Source of the DNA: Bacteroidota bacterium
GTDB taxonomy: Bacteria; Bacteroidota; Bacteroidia; Chitinophagales; Chitinophagaceae
NCBI GenBank assembly: GCA_023386045.1
Contig: JAEWKK010000020.1
Location: 108,221 to 172,220 of the forward strand
Length of the DNA: 64,000 nt
Direction of reading: 5' to 3'
Position 1 is the first letter of the stretch; each line of letters starts with the position of its first letter. Shown here in pieces: positions 17,971-26,614 of the stretch. Both the position numbers and the translations under genes were made by a program. The notes under the pieces were generated by a model. It had not been told where the DNA came from and did not search any database. It saw only the letters and a program-made list of their open reading frames with translations.

Positions 17971-18489
17971 TTGAGAAATGTGAGTTTGAAATGGTATGCC
18001 ATATATACACGTCCCCGCTGGGAAAAAAAAGTGAACAGCCTGCTTTTGGAAAAAGGCATTGAAAGCTACTGTCCTTTAAATAAGGTGAGAAGAAAATGGA
18101 GCGATCGCATTAAAGTGGTGGAAGAACCCTTATTTAAGTCTTACGTATTTGTAAGAATAACAGAAAAAAGCAGGGCAGAAGTGAGACTGACACCTGGTGT
18201 TGTCAATTTTATTTATTGGGATGGCAAACCCGCAGTGATTCGTGAAAAAGAAATTCAAACGATTCGAAGATTCCTTGATGAATATGAAAATGTGGAGGCG
18301 GTAAAGATCGATCTCAAGCCTGATGACAGAGTGGTCATCACCTCCGGTCCCATGATGGATAAGGAAGGCAAGGTGCTTGAGATAAAAAATAAACTGGCTA
18401 AAGTATGTATCGACAGCTTGGGATACATGCTTATTGCCTATATTGATAAATCTAAGCTGATCACTGTTCAACAGACAAATCACCATTAA
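17971..18489 (+). CDS. UpxY-type NusG paralogue, capsule transcription antiterminator
   Basis: The protein of about 170 residues has a NusG N-terminal (NGN) domain: WYAIYTRPRWEKKV followed by the ESYCPL and SYVFVRI strands. It is followed by a C-terminal KOW domain (about residues 115-165; DDRVVITSGPMMDKEG). Specialised NusG paralogues head capsule operons in Bacteroidota (UpxY) and let RNA polymerase read through long loci. No in-frame ATG exists at the N-terminus: the possible starts are TTG 17971, GTG 17980 and TTG 17986. The one nearby ATG, at 17978, is out of frame and followed at once by a stop. The low-efficiency start may limit the amount of protein. The stop overlaps the next ATG (TAATG). 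Confidence 0.85.
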   Translation: MRNVSLKWYAIYTRPRWEKKVNSLLLEKGIESYCPLNKVRRKWSDRIKVVEEPLFKSYVFVRITEKSRAEVRLTPGVVNFIYWDGKPAVIREKEIQTIRRFLDEYENVEAVKIDLKPDDRVVITSGPMMDKEGKVLEIKNKLAKVCIDSLGYMLIAYIDKSKLITVQQTNHH

Positions 18490-19253
18490 TGAGATTCCTG
18501 ATCATCGCTTGCCTGAGTTTAATCATTTTCAGCTCCTGCCGCACTCAGAAACAGGTCACCAATAATTACCTGATGAATGTGCACGACACTACAATAAGGG
18601 ATTCCATTGCATTCAAACAACCAGTGATCCAGAAAGGTGATCTCCTATCCATCAGGGTTTATAGTCTGGCCAACGGAGTTGATCCAAGAGCTGATGCACC
18701 TTATAATCTTATAGAAGGTGGAACTGGAGGAAGCAATGCTTCAGGATTTTTGGTAGATGAAGCGGGCAATATCGAATACCCTCAAATCGGCACACTGCAT
18801 GTTGAAGGTTTAACAAGAGAACAGCTGGCCCAAGAGATCAAGAAAAGATTAGTGGATCAGTTAAGCCAGCCTTCCGTGGTTGTCAGGTTTCTTAATTTCA
18901 GGTTCACCGTTTTGGGTGAAGTAGGTAGACCTGGAACTATAACTGTACCCACAGAAAGAGTCAATTTGCTGGAAGCGCTTGGACTTGCTGGCGACATCAC
19001 CGAATTCGGGAAAAAAAATACAGTTAAAGTGATCAGGGAAAATAACGGTCAGCGTGAGATTGGGACAGTGGATCTCACTACTCATGATCTTTTTAACTCA
19101 CCCTACTACCGTCTGCAACAAAATGATGTGGTGCTGGTAGAGCAGACAGCAAGAAAAGTGAAACAGCAGGACAGGCAGGAACTTCTTCAGCAGATTGGTA
19201 TCGCTTCAAGCATCATTACAGCCATAGCGCTGATCCTTAACTTAATCAGATAG
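18489..19253 (+). CDS. Wza-type outer-membrane polysaccharide export lipoprotein
   Basis: The 254-residue protein has a lipoprotein signal peptide with lipobox-like SSC (Cys17), a Poly_export domain (about 48-130, QKGDLLSIRVYSL) and an SLBB-type domain (about 135-215, FTVLGEVGRPGTITVP). A hydrophobic C-terminal helix (about 234-253) corresponds to the outer-membrane segment or anchor of short OPX proteins. It forms the export channel for polymer together with the Wzc-type kinase encoded next. The start overlaps the stop of the NusG-like gene by one base. Confidence 0.88.
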   Translation: MRFLIIACLSLIIFSSCRTQKQVTNNYLMNVHDTTIRDSIAFKQPVIQKGDLLSIRVYSLANGVDPRADAPYNLIEGGTGGSNASGFLVDEAGNIEYPQIGTLHVEGLTREQLAQEIKKRLVDQLSQPSVVVRFLNFRFTVLGEVGRPGTITVPTERVNLLEALGLAGDITEFGKKNTVKVIRENNGQREIGTVDLTTHDLFNSPYYRLQQNDVVLVEQTARKVKQQDRQELLQQIGIASSIITAIALILNLIR

Positions 19254-19271
19254 CACTTACTCAATTTTTTA

Positions 19272-21665
19272 ATGGAAGATCAAATACAACCAGCCAAAAG
19301 CGAACTGACAAGTCTTAGTATCAAAGACCTGTTCTATAAATACATTCGCTTTCTTCCTCTTTTTATTATTTGTGTTGCCCTTTCTTTATTTGTGGCTTAC
19401 ATCTACCTGCGCTATGCAACGCAGGTGTACAGTTCTGTTGGTACCATGGTGATACAGGACGATAAAGCCTCTGGTGGTAGTAACGATAAGTTTGAAAGGA
19501 TCTTTGAATCTGATAATAAAAAGAATATCCAGAATGAGATAGAATACATCAAGTCCAGGCAGATCATGTCAAGGGTAGTAAGAGCCCTCAACCTCAATCT
19601 TTCATATCATGCCATCGGCAAGATCAAGGAACTGAATATCTACAAAACAAATCCTTTTGAAGTAGAACCCTTTGAGATCAGGGATTCTGCATCTTCCTTC
19701 ACACTGAAGATCCGTTTTCAGAACGATAATAATTTTACCATCAATGGCAATGGCCCTTTTACTTTTGGCCAGGTATTTAAGAATGAGCACGGTGTTTTCC
19801 GTCTCAATAAGAAAACACAGGGATCCATGGGTGAAGAATACAGGGTCACCTGGAATCCTACCTCCTCTGTTGCTTCCCTTCTTTCAGGAATTGCCATCGC
19901 CCCTAAACAAAATACAGGCATCCTGGTTCTTTCTTTTGAATCAACCAATCCCCAGCTGGGAGCAGACATCATCAACCAGGTGATGGAAGAATACCAGAAA
20001 GCTACTGTGGAAGATAAAAATGCTTCTACTCAGGGAAGACTGGCATTCATCGACAAGGAAAAAGCCATTATAGAAAAACAACTTGACAGCATCACGGAAT
20101 TGCAGCTCAATTTCATGAAGCGAAACAAACTTGTTGATCCTGCAGCACAATCAGCATCCTTCTTCGCACAAATAGAAAGAGCAAAAGAAGAATCAAGAAC
20201 ACAGCGTATCAAGCTGAATAATGCCTACCAGATTGAAAGTTATATCCGCAGTAAAAGAGGGGATGTGCCCGTGCCTTCATCTTTGGGACTGGAAGATCCC
20301 ACGCTGAATGAAAGTGTGAGTGCCTATAACATGGCACAGCTGGAATTAAAAGCACTATTAAAAACAACTCCCAGGGGTAATGCGGTAGTGAAGCAAAAAG
20401 AGGAAATGATCGACCGCCTCCAAAAAAATATACTGGAGAGTATCAGCAATATTAAGTCGGCTTATAATTCTGCTATTGGAAGCCTGGAAGGCATCAGCGG
20501 TAATGCGCAGGCGCAATTGAACATCATGCCCGAAAAACAACAGGAGCTGATACAAATCAACCGGCAGATGGAAAGCAAGCTGGTGGTGTATAATGCACTG
20601 CTGGAAAAAAGAGAGGAATCAGCAATGACACTTGCTTCTACCATTTCCAATATCAAAGTTCTTACAGAAGCCTCACCCGCTTATACGCCTATTAAGCCCA
20701 ATAAACGCAACATAAGACTGCTGTCAATTTTTATTGGCTTGCTGCTGCCTGCCATCTTCATTTTTGTACTGGAGATGCTTAACGATAAAGTGTCAACTCG
20801 CTACGACGTTGAACGCATCACCAATGCAACGGTGATCGGAGAAGTGGGACATGCTTATGGCAAGAATAACCTTGTGGTATCAAACAATAACAGGAGCGTA
20901 GTGGCAGAACAGTTCAGGATCATACGATCCAATCTGCAATATGTTTTGAACCATGTGAACAAACCTGTGATCCTGGTAACTTCCAGCTTTAGTGGTGAAG
21001 GAAAATCTTTCATCAGTACCAATGTTGGTGCTGTGATGGCGGTCGCTGGCAAGAAAACGATCATCCTGGAATTTGATATCAGGAAACCAAAAGTGCTTTC
21101 TCATCTTAACATGACAAAAAAGCCAGGTCTTACCAATTATTTATTGGGCAAGTCAAGGCTGGAAGATCTTCCTGTACCTGTTGAAGGAAGTGAGAATTTA
21201 TTTGTACTTCCCTGCGGCCCTGTACCTCCCAATCCTGCAGAAATTCTTCTTGATCCCAAACTGAATGATCTCTTCGATTACCTGAAAGCAAATTTTGATG
21301 CAGTGATCATGGATACGGCTCCTGTTGGAATGGTGAGTGATGCCATGACACTGAGCCGCTTTGCTGATTGCACATTGTACATCGTGCGTCAGGGTCATAC
21401 TTATAAAAAACAAATTGGGCTGATAGACGAGTTTTATACTCAGGGTAAGCTGCCACGCATCTCCATTATTTTGAATGATGTGAAGATAAGATCGGGCTAT
21501 GGATATTATGGTTATGGCAGGTATGGTTATGGCCACGGTTACGGCTCCGGCTATTTCGACGAAGATGAGAATGCACCACCTGCAGGTCTGCTGGGTAAAT
21601 GGTTTGGATGGCTGGATACCAAAAAATGGAGAAGTAAAAAACAAAAAAGAACAAAAGTATCATGA
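19272..21665 (+). CDS. Wzc-type chain-length regulator and tyrosine kinase
   Basis: The 797-residue inner-membrane protein has a Wzz domain with its first TM at about 29-50, a long coiled-coil periplasmic part (about 260-470), a second TM at about 481-503 and a cytoplasmic BY-kinase domain. The kinase has Walker A GEGKS (575-579), a Walker A' segment reading ILEFDIRKPK and Walker B VIMDTAP. The tail (about 737-760) is a tyrosine/glycine cluster (YGYYGYGRYGYGHGYG), the site of cyclic autophosphorylation. It couples export through the Wza-type protein to polymer length control. The last 4 bases overlap the next gene (ATGA). Confidence 0.92.
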   Translation: MEDQIQPAKSELTSLSIKDLFYKYIRFLPLFIICVALSLFVAYIYLRYATQVYSSVGTMVIQDDKASGGSNDKFERIFESDNKKNIQNEIEYIKSRQIMSRVVRALNLNLSYHAIGKIKELNIYKTNPFEVEPFEIRDSASSFTLKIRFQNDNNFTINGNGPFTFGQVFKNEHGVFRLNKKTQGSMGEEYRVTWNPTSSVASLLSGIAIAPKQNTGILVLSFESTNPQLGADIINQVMEEYQKATVEDKNASTQGRLAFIDKEKAIIEKQLDSITELQLNFMKRNKLVDPAAQSASFFAQIERAKEESRTQRIKLNNAYQIESYIRSKRGDVPVPSSLGLEDPTLNESVSAYNMAQLELKALLKTTPRGNAVVKQKEEMIDRLQKNILESISNIKSAYNSAIGSLEGISGNAQAQLNIMPEKQQELIQINRQMESKLVVYNALLEKREESAMTLASTISNIKVLTEASPAYTPIKPNKRNIRLLSIFIGLLLPAIFIFVLEMLNDKVSTRYDVERITNATVIGEVGHAYGKNNLVVSNNNRSVVAEQFRIIRSNLQYVLNHVNKPVILVTSSFSGEGKSFISTNVGAVMAVAGKKTIILEFDIRKPKVLSHLNMTKKPGLTNYLLGKSRLEDLPVPVEGSENLFVLPCGPVPPNPAEILLDPKLNDLFDYLKANFDAVIMDTAPVGMVSDAMTLSRFADCTLYIVRQGHTYKKQIGLIDEFYTQGKLPRISIILNDVKIRSGYGYYGYGRYGYGHGYGSGYFDEDENAPPAGLLGKWFGWLDTKKWRSKKQKRTKVS

Positions 21666-22627
21666 GGATATTAGTAACAGGAGGAGCAGGATTTATAGGA
21701 TCCAACCTGGTTGAGAGTCTGCTGAAAAGAGAAGAAGTTCAACTGGTGCGTGTGCTCGATAATTTTGCTACAGGGAGGAAAGAAAACATCAGGGAGTTCA
21801 TGGATCATCCACGCTTTGAATTCGTGGAAGGTGATATACGCAACTTTCAAACCTGCCTCAATGCCTGCGATGGCATCGATCTTATTTCTCACCAGGCAGC
21901 TCTTGGATCTGTACCGCGATCTATCAATGATCCGCTTACTTCTAATGAAGTCAACGTAACAGGTACGCTTAACATCTTTACAGCAGCAAAAGAAAAAGGA
22001 GTGAAGCGCGTGATTTACGCTGCCAGTTCATCAACCTATGGTGATCATCCTGGTCTTCCTAAAATAGAAGACAGGATCGGCCAGCCCTTATCTCCTTATG
22101 CAGTTACCAAGTACGTGAATGAATTGTACGCTAAGGTATATGCCAATATTTATGGGATGGAACTGATTGGCCTTCGCTATTTCAATGTGTTTGGTCCGAA
22201 GCAGAATCCACAGGGACCTTACGCAGCAGTGATTCCTCTCTTTGTTAAAGCAGTGCTGGATAATGAACCGCCGGTGATCAATGGTGATGGTGAACATAGC
22301 CGCGACTTCACCTTTGTGGGCAATGCTGTTCATGCCAATGAAGTTGCATTGTTTACTAATAACCCTGAGGCTGTAAACCAGGTTTACAATATTGCTTTTG
22401 GCGAACAGACCTCACTCAACCAGCTTTTTGAAAGCATCAAGGAAGTAGCAGGCAGCGACCTTGCTCCAAAATATGGTCCGGAAAGAAAAGGTGATGTGAA
22501 ACACAGTCTTGCAGACATTTCCAAAGCCAGGACCATGCTGGGTTACGATCCTGCCGTTAGTGTGAAGCAGGGTTTGAAAACAACATTTGAATGGTACAGA
22601 ACGCAGCATCATTTTGCATACAGCTGA
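21662..22627 (+). CDS. NAD-dependent UDP-N-acetylglucosamine 4-epimerase (WbpP-like)
   Basis: The 321-residue extended SDR has the NAD loop TGGAGFIGS (residues 6-14), the catalytic serine in ASSSTYGDHPGLPK (about 121-134) and YxxxK in YAVTK. The STYGDHPGLPK block and the short loop after it are features of the WbpP/TviC branch, which epimerises UDP-GlcNAc or UDP-GlcNAcA at C4. The role is inferred from this resemblance; a general UDP-glucose 4-epimerase is less likely. It overlaps the kinase gene by 4 bases and feeds the locus with a UDP-HexNAc sugar. Confidence 0.82.
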   Translation: MRILVTGGAGFIGSNLVESLLKREEVQLVRVLDNFATGRKENIREFMDHPRFEFVEGDIRNFQTCLNACDGIDLISHQAALGSVPRSINDPLTSNEVNVTGTLNIFTAAKEKGVKRVIYAASSSTYGDHPGLPKIEDRIGQPLSPYAVTKYVNELYAKVYANIYGMELIGLRYFNVFGPKQNPQGPYAAVIPLFVKAVLDNEPPVINGDGEHSRDFTFVGNAVHANEVALFTNNPEAVNQVYNIAFGEQTSLNQLFESIKEVAGSDLAPKYGPERKGDVKHSLADISKARTMLGYDPAVSVKQGLKTTFEWYRTQHHFAYS

Positions 22628-22666
22628 TACTAACCAGTAAATAATAATTATAGCAAATTGAAAGAA

Positions 22667-23746
22667 ATGGCTGAAACAAGTCGCACATCCAAAACCATCA
22701 TCATCACCGGCGGTGCCGGGTTTATTGGTTCTCATGTGGTTCGTTTATTTGTAAATAAGTATCCGGAATACAGCATCATTAATCTTGATGCATTGACCTA
22801 TGCCGGTAACCTGGAAAACCTGAAGGACATTGAAAATGCACCGAATTATATTTTCGAAAAAGCAAACATTCTTGATGCATCCGAACTGGAAAGGATCTTT
22901 TCTCAATACCAGCCCGATGGTGTGATTCATCTGGCAGCGGAATCACATGTTGACAGGTCCATACTTTCTCCACTTGATTTTGTTTATACCAATGTAGTGG
23001 GAACAGTAAACCTGTTGAATGCCGCGAAGAAACAATGGAACCATAACTACGAGGGTAAATTGTTTTACCATGTATCCACCGACGAAGTTTATGGTGCTTT
23101 GGGAGATACTGGTTTTTTTACAGAAGAAACACCTTATGATCCTCATTCACCTTATTCTGCTTCCAAGGCTTCTTCAGATCATTTTGTAAGAGCTTATCAT
23201 GATACTTACGGTCTGCCTGTTGTAATCACTAACTGCTCTAACAATTATGGTCCCAACCATTTTCCCGAAAAGCTGATTCCCTTAATGATCCATAATGTAA
23301 TTGAAAAAAAGCCACTGCCGGTTTATGGTGATGGTTTGTATACGCGCGACTGGCTTTTTGTGAAGGATCATGCCATCGCCATCGACCTTGTTTTTCATAA
23401 AGGCAAATCAGGTGATACCTATAATATCGGTGGATTCAATGAATGGAGAAATATTGACCTGGTGAAATTACTCTGCAGCCTTATGGATGAAAAGCTGGGA
23501 CGTGCAAAAGGAGAGAGTGAGCAGCTGATCACCTATGTAAAAGACCGCCCCGGTCACGACCGCCGTTATGCAATAGATGCATCAAAGATCAATAATGAAT
23601 TGGGCTGGAAGCCTGGTGTAACTTTTGAAGAAGGACTCTCACAAACGATCGACTGGTATTTGAATAACAAGGAATGGCTGCAACATGTTACCAGTGGAGC
23701 TTACCAGAATTATTATGAGAAGATGTATGGGGAGAGAGAGGTGTGA
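22667..23746 (+). CDS. rfbB: dTDP-glucose 4,6-dehydratase
   Basis: The 359-residue SDR has GGAGFIGSH near the N-terminus, the dehydratase triad region STDEVYGAL and YSASK, and the AESHVDRSI segment specific to RmlB. It converts dTDP-glucose to dTDP-4-keto-6-deoxyglucose. RmlA lies downstream at 26611, but RmlC and RmlD are not in the window, so the end product may be a 4-keto-derived amino sugar or a rhamnose completed elsewhere. ATG 22667 is used rather than an in-frame TTG at 22658. The 3' end runs directly into a repeat array (from 23751). Confidence 0.93.
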   Translation: MAETSRTSKTIIITGGAGFIGSHVVRLFVNKYPEYSIINLDALTYAGNLENLKDIENAPNYIFEKANILDASELERIFSQYQPDGVIHLAAESHVDRSILSPLDFVYTNVVGTVNLLNAAKKQWNHNYEGKLFYHVSTDEVYGALGDTGFFTEETPYDPHSPYSASKASSDHFVRAYHDTYGLPVVITNCSNNYGPNHFPEKLIPLMIHNVIEKKPLPVYGDGLYTRDWLFVKDHAIAIDLVFHKGKSGDTYNIGGFNEWRNIDLVKLLCSLMDEKLGRAKGESEQLITYVKDRPGHDRRYAIDASKINNELGWKPGVTFEEGLSQTIDWYLNNKEWLQHVTSGAYQNYYEKMYGEREV

Positions 23747-23769
23747 GAGAGTTGAGGAGGCGGTAGAGA

Positions 23770-23814
23770 GTTGAGATAGTTTAGAGAGTTTAGATGGTTT
23801 AGAAAGTTTAGAAT
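23770..23814 (+). repeat. Left 9-bp array, 5 units (GTTTAGATA type)
   Basis: The units read GTTGAGATA, GTTTAGAGA, GTTTAGATG, GTTTAGAAA and GTTTAGAAT in perfect 9-base register. A degraded unit (GTTGAGGAG) begins at 23751, five bases after the rmlB stop. Confidence 0.9.
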
Positions 23815-23905
23815 GAGGGTTTGCGGTTTGGGTGTTGTGAAAAATCCCGGGTAATGATGGGGTTTGGATTTTTGCTGGAATATAGGTGCCTATGATCTTT
23901 GGCGG

Positions 23906-24271
23906 ATGCACGTGTATTCCTTTGAAAAACTGGATGCCTGGCAAAATGCAAGAGAACTGGTGGTCATCATTTACAGGGTATTAAAAAATCTGCCTGCTGA
24001 TGAAAAGTTTGGGATGATCAGCCAGATGAGAAGAGCCGCTGTTTCGGTTTGTTCTAATCTTGCAGAAGGATGTGGAAGAAATTAAAAAAGACAGCAAAGA
24101 TATTTTTATGGCATCGCTTACAGCAGCCTGATGGTATTACTGAATCAATTCATCATCTGCCAGGACCTGCAATGGATCACTGAAAAGACAGCAGCCGAAA
24201 TTCGTCCCAGGATCGAGATGCTATCCTATAAGATCAACGCACTCGTAAAGGCACTAAACATAGAAGAATAG
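23906..24271 (+). pseudogene. Broken four-helix-bundle (S23 / IVS-encoded) protein gene
   Basis: ATG 23906 opens a frame that matches the four-helix-bundle / S23 family: FEKLDAWQNARELV and later AAVSVCSNLAEGCGR, after which it hits a stop at about 24083. The rest of the family (YGIAYSSLMVLLNQ, then the final helix ending KALNIEE) continues in another frame to TAG 24269-24271. To restore one frame, a shift is needed near the A6 run at 24085-24090 and another at the T5 run near 24103. Both are homopolymers, so these may be real mutations or sequencing errors. The intact protein would have about 120 residues and be a small helical bundle. Relatives are encoded by rRNA intervening sequences and are related to the Avd protein of diversity-generating retroelements. 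Confidence 0.75.
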
Positions 24272-24293
24272 AATAAATTAATACGAATCCAAC

Positions 24294-24368
24294 CACCCTA
24301 AACCACCCTAAACCACCCTAAACTATCTAAACTATCTCAACTATCTCAACTATCTAAACCATCTAAAC
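24294..24368 (-). repeat. Right arrays: 3 x 10 bp and 5 x 9 bp, inverted to the left array
   Basis: Three copies of CACCCTAAAC (24294-24323) are followed by TATCTAAAC, TATCTCAAC, TATCTCAAC, TATCTAAAC and CATCTAAAC (24324-24368). They are complementary to the left array, so transcripts could pair over at least 45 bp. The array ends 8 bases before the next start codon. Confidence 0.9.
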
Positions 24369-24376
24369 CCTCCCCC

Positions 24377-25015
24377 ATGCTCTCCTCCCTCCAAACCGCT
24401 CTCATTCTCGCTCCCCATACCGACGACGGTGAACTGGGTGTAGGTGGGACCATTGCAAGGATGATTGAAGAAGGGGTAAAGGTTTATTATGTTGCTTTTT
24501 CTACTGCCGAAGAATCAGTGCCTGAAGGTTTGCCACGAGATGTATTGAAAACAGAAGTCAGAGCAGCAACAAAAAAACTGGGCATAGCAGAAGAAAACCT
24601 TGTCATTTATAATTACCAGGTGAGAAAGCTCAATTATGTCAGGCAGGAAATATTAGAGAACCTAATAGAACTAAGGCAAAGGATCAATCCAGACGTGGTT
24701 TTTATTCCCAGCCTTCATGATATTCACCAGGATCATATCACCATTGCACAGGAAGGGCTAAGAGCTTTCAAAAATAAAATGATACTGGGTTATGAGCTAA
24801 TCTGGAATAACCTCACCTTCAGTACGCAGTGTTTTATAAAGCTTGAAGATAAACATGTGAAGCAGAAAGTGGAAGCATTAAAAGAATATGCCTCTCAGAA
24901 GGGACGCGATTATATGTCACCCGAATTTATTTATGCCCTTGCAAAAACAAGAGGCGTGCAGGTTGGTGCAGATTACGCTGAGGCCTTTGAGATCGTGCGA
25001 CTTATCATTTCTTAA
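24377..25015 (+). CDS. PIG-L-family deacetylase
   Basis: The 212-residue protein has the zinc-binding LmbE/PIG-L motif PHTDDGEL (residues 13-20; His14, Asp17) and the second histidine block HDIHQDH (about 117-123). The family removes N-acetyl groups from GlcNAc-type sugars. In this locus it probably deacetylates a sugar nucleotide or lipid-linked sugar before a later amide is added, possibly by the acyltransferase encoded just downstream. The start is 8 bases after the right-hand repeat array, so its ribosome entry site lies in repeat DNA. Confidence 0.85.
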   Translation: MLSSLQTALILAPHTDDGELGVGGTIARMIEEGVKVYYVAFSTAEESVPEGLPRDVLKTEVRAATKKLGIAEENLVIYNYQVRKLNYVRQEILENLIELRQRINPDVVFIPSLHDIHQDHITIAQEGLRAFKNKMILGYELIWNNLTFSTQCFIKLEDKHVKQKVEALKEYASQKGRDYMSPEFIYALAKTRGVQVGADYAEAFEIVRLIIS

Positions 25016-25025
25016 GTCTATTCAA

Positions 25026-25610
25026 TTGTCTGTTAAAGATCAAATATATATCCACCCCACAGCTATTGTGGATGAAGGCTGTGAACTGTCACCTGGAGTT
25101 AAGGTCTGGCATTTCTGTCATCTCATGGCTGGTTGCAGTATAGGTGAGGGATGTTCATTAGGGCAGAATGTTTTTGTTGCTTCGAAAGTGGTGTTGGGAC
25201 GCAATGTAAAAGTGCAGAACAATGTTTCCATATACGAAGGCGTGATTTGTGAGGATGATGTATTTCTTGGACCTTCCATGGTCTTCACTAATGTGATTAA
25301 TCCACGTAGCGCCATCAGCCGAAAGGAGGAATACAAAACAACCCTGGTCAGGAAAGGTGCCACCATTGGTGCTAATGCTACTATCATTTGCGGTAATGAG
25401 ATCGGTACTTATGCCTTTATTGGTGCAGGAGCCGTGGTTACAAAAAATGTCTTGCCTTATGCTATAATCACTGGTAATCCTGGGAGGCAGGCTGGATGGA
25501 TGAGTGAAGCCGGTGATCGTTTACAGTTTGATGAAAAGGGTCAGGCCATCTGCGCTTCAAGTGGTACAACCTATTCCTTAATTGACGGTATTGTAAGCAA
25601 AAATAATTGA
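25026..25610 (+). CDS. WbpD/WlbB-like sugar N-acyltransferase (left-handed beta helix)
   Basis: The 194-residue protein is built of hexapeptide repeats (about residues 12-165). The block GPSMVFTNVINPRSAISRK and the following GATIGANATIICG are hallmarks of the WbpD branch, which acetylates UDP-2-acetamido-3-amino-glucuronate with acetyl-CoA. The family-like sequence starts at TTG 25026, after the PIG-L stop. A longer in-frame reading from 24888 overlaps the PIG-L gene by 128 bases and has no family match, so I reject it. The stop overlaps the next TTG start by 4 bases. Confidence 0.82.
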   Translation: MSVKDQIYIHPTAIVDEGCELSPGVKVWHFCHLMAGCSIGEGCSLGQNVFVASKVVLGRNVKVQNNVSIYEGVICEDDVFLGPSMVFTNVINPRSAISRKEEYKTTLVRKGATIGANATIICGNEIGTYAFIGAGAVVTKNVLPYAIITGNPGRQAGWMSEAGDRLQFDEKGQAICASSGTTYSLIDGIVSKNN

Positions 25611-26614
25611 CAGGTAGTCCGAAAATAAAATTCGCTATAGCAGGTTGTGGTTATGCGGGAAGACGGCATGCTGCTACCATCATGCAACATCCGGACTGTG
25701 AACTTACAGCCCTTATTGATCAGGGATCGATTGAAGGAACAGAACTCGAATCATTGAATCTTCCTTTTTTTGACTCAATCGATGTTTATTTTTCAAAAGC
25801 CGGTGAAGCGGATGCCGTTATTATTGCTACACCCAATGGGTTTCATGCCCCAATGGCGATGGAGGTTTTGCAACATCAAAAGCATGTGATGATAGAAAAA
25901 CCCATGGCGCTAAGAAATAAAGAGGCGCGGGCTATCATAAAAAAAGCCGGTGAAGTGAACAGGCAGGTGATGGTGGTTTTGCAAAACAGGTATTCTCCCG
26001 TTTCACTTTGGTTGAAGCAATTGGTTCATTCAGGTATCCTGGGCAAATTAAATTTTGTTGAGGTGAACTGTTTCTGGAACCGCGATGAACGCTATTATAA
26101 AAAAGGAAACTGGCATGGTACTGCATCACTGGATGGAGGTACATTGTTTACCCAGTTTTCTCATTTCATAGATACAATCTACTGGCTGTTTGGTGATATT
26201 GAAAACATCAACAGCCGCTTTTATAATTTCAGTCATCACCATCTCACAGAATTTGAAGATACAGGTGCTGTGGTCTTTGATTTTCAGGATGGAGGCACTG
26301 GATGTTTTAATTTTTCAACTGCAGCATGGGATAAAAACGTAGAGAGCAGTCTCACCATCCTTGCTGAGAATGGCAGTATCAAGATCAGCGGGCAATATAT
26401 GAATACGATTGAGCACTGTCATATCAGGAACTATCAATTGCCTGCTTCCTTTGCACAATACGAACCTTCAAATAATCATTTCCAGATGCTCGATGCTATG
26501 GTGCATTCCATCAGAAATGGAGGTCATACCAATGCTGAAGAAGGCGCGCAAACTGTGGACATCATTGAGCGCATGTATGCAGCTCATCAAACCAATCATA
26601 ATCAACTAACATGA
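25607..26614 (+). CDS. Gfo/Idh/MocA oxidoreductase (WbpB/WlbA-like)
   Basis: The 335-residue protein has an N-terminal Rossmann domain with AGCGYAGRRHA (about 12-22), the conserved EKPMAL block (about 96-101) and a C-terminal alpha/beta domain with the FIDTIYWLFGD helix of sugar dehydrogenases. WbpB/WlbA oxidises C3 of UDP-GlcNAcA ahead of a PLP aminotransferase and WbpD. Lying directly after a WbpD-like gene, it probably takes part in a 3-amino-sugar route, but WbpA (UDP-GlcNAc 6-dehydrogenase) is not in the window. The start is a TTG that overlaps the preceding stop, and its own stop overlaps the next ATG. Confidence 0.78.
   Translation: MTGSPKIKFAIAGCGYAGRRHAATIMQHPDCELTALIDQGSIEGTELESLNLPFFDSIDVYFSKAGEADAVIIATPNGFHAPMAMEVLQHQKHVMIEKPMALRNKEARAIIKKAGEVNRQVMVVLQNRYSPVSLWLKQLVHSGILGKLNFVEVNCFWNRDERYYKKGNWHGTASLDGGTLFTQFSHFIDTIYWLFGDIENINSRFYNFSHHHLTEFEDTGAVVFDFQDGGTGCFNFSTAAWDKNVESSLTILAENGSIKISGQYMNTIEHCHIRNYQLPASFAQYEPSNNHFQMLDAMVHSIRNGGHTNAEEGAQTVDIIERMYAAHQTNHNQLT

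Larger units (their letters stand above)
23747..24368. mobile_element. IVS-like element: four-helix-bundle gene between inverted 9-bp arrays
   Basis: This insertion of about 620 bp lies between rmlB and the PIG-L gene. The left side has five head-to-tail 9-bp units of the GTTTAGATA type (23770-23814). The right side has five complementary units (24324-24368), preceded by three 10-bp units CACCCTAAAC (24294-24323). The single gene inside is a broken four-helix-bundle (S23-type) gene. Intervening sequences in 23S rRNA genes have the same plan: a long terminal stem and an S23 gene. The reading as a mobile or formerly mobile unit is inference; no target-site duplication was identified. Confidence 0.55.

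Noticed and set aside
19272..21665. Unusual Walker A' motif (ILEFDIR) in the Wzc-type kinase as novelty
   Set aside because: I recall this form as common in Bacteroidota Wzc-type kinases, and the other kinase motifs are intact.
23906..24271. Diversity-generating retroelement based on the Avd-like fold
   Set aside because: No reverse transcriptase, template repeat or variable-repeat target gene is present in the window.
24888..25025. Long N-terminal extension of the WbpD-like protein
   Set aside because: It overlaps the PIG-L gene by 128 bases in another frame and has no family similarity; TTG 25026 matches the family start.
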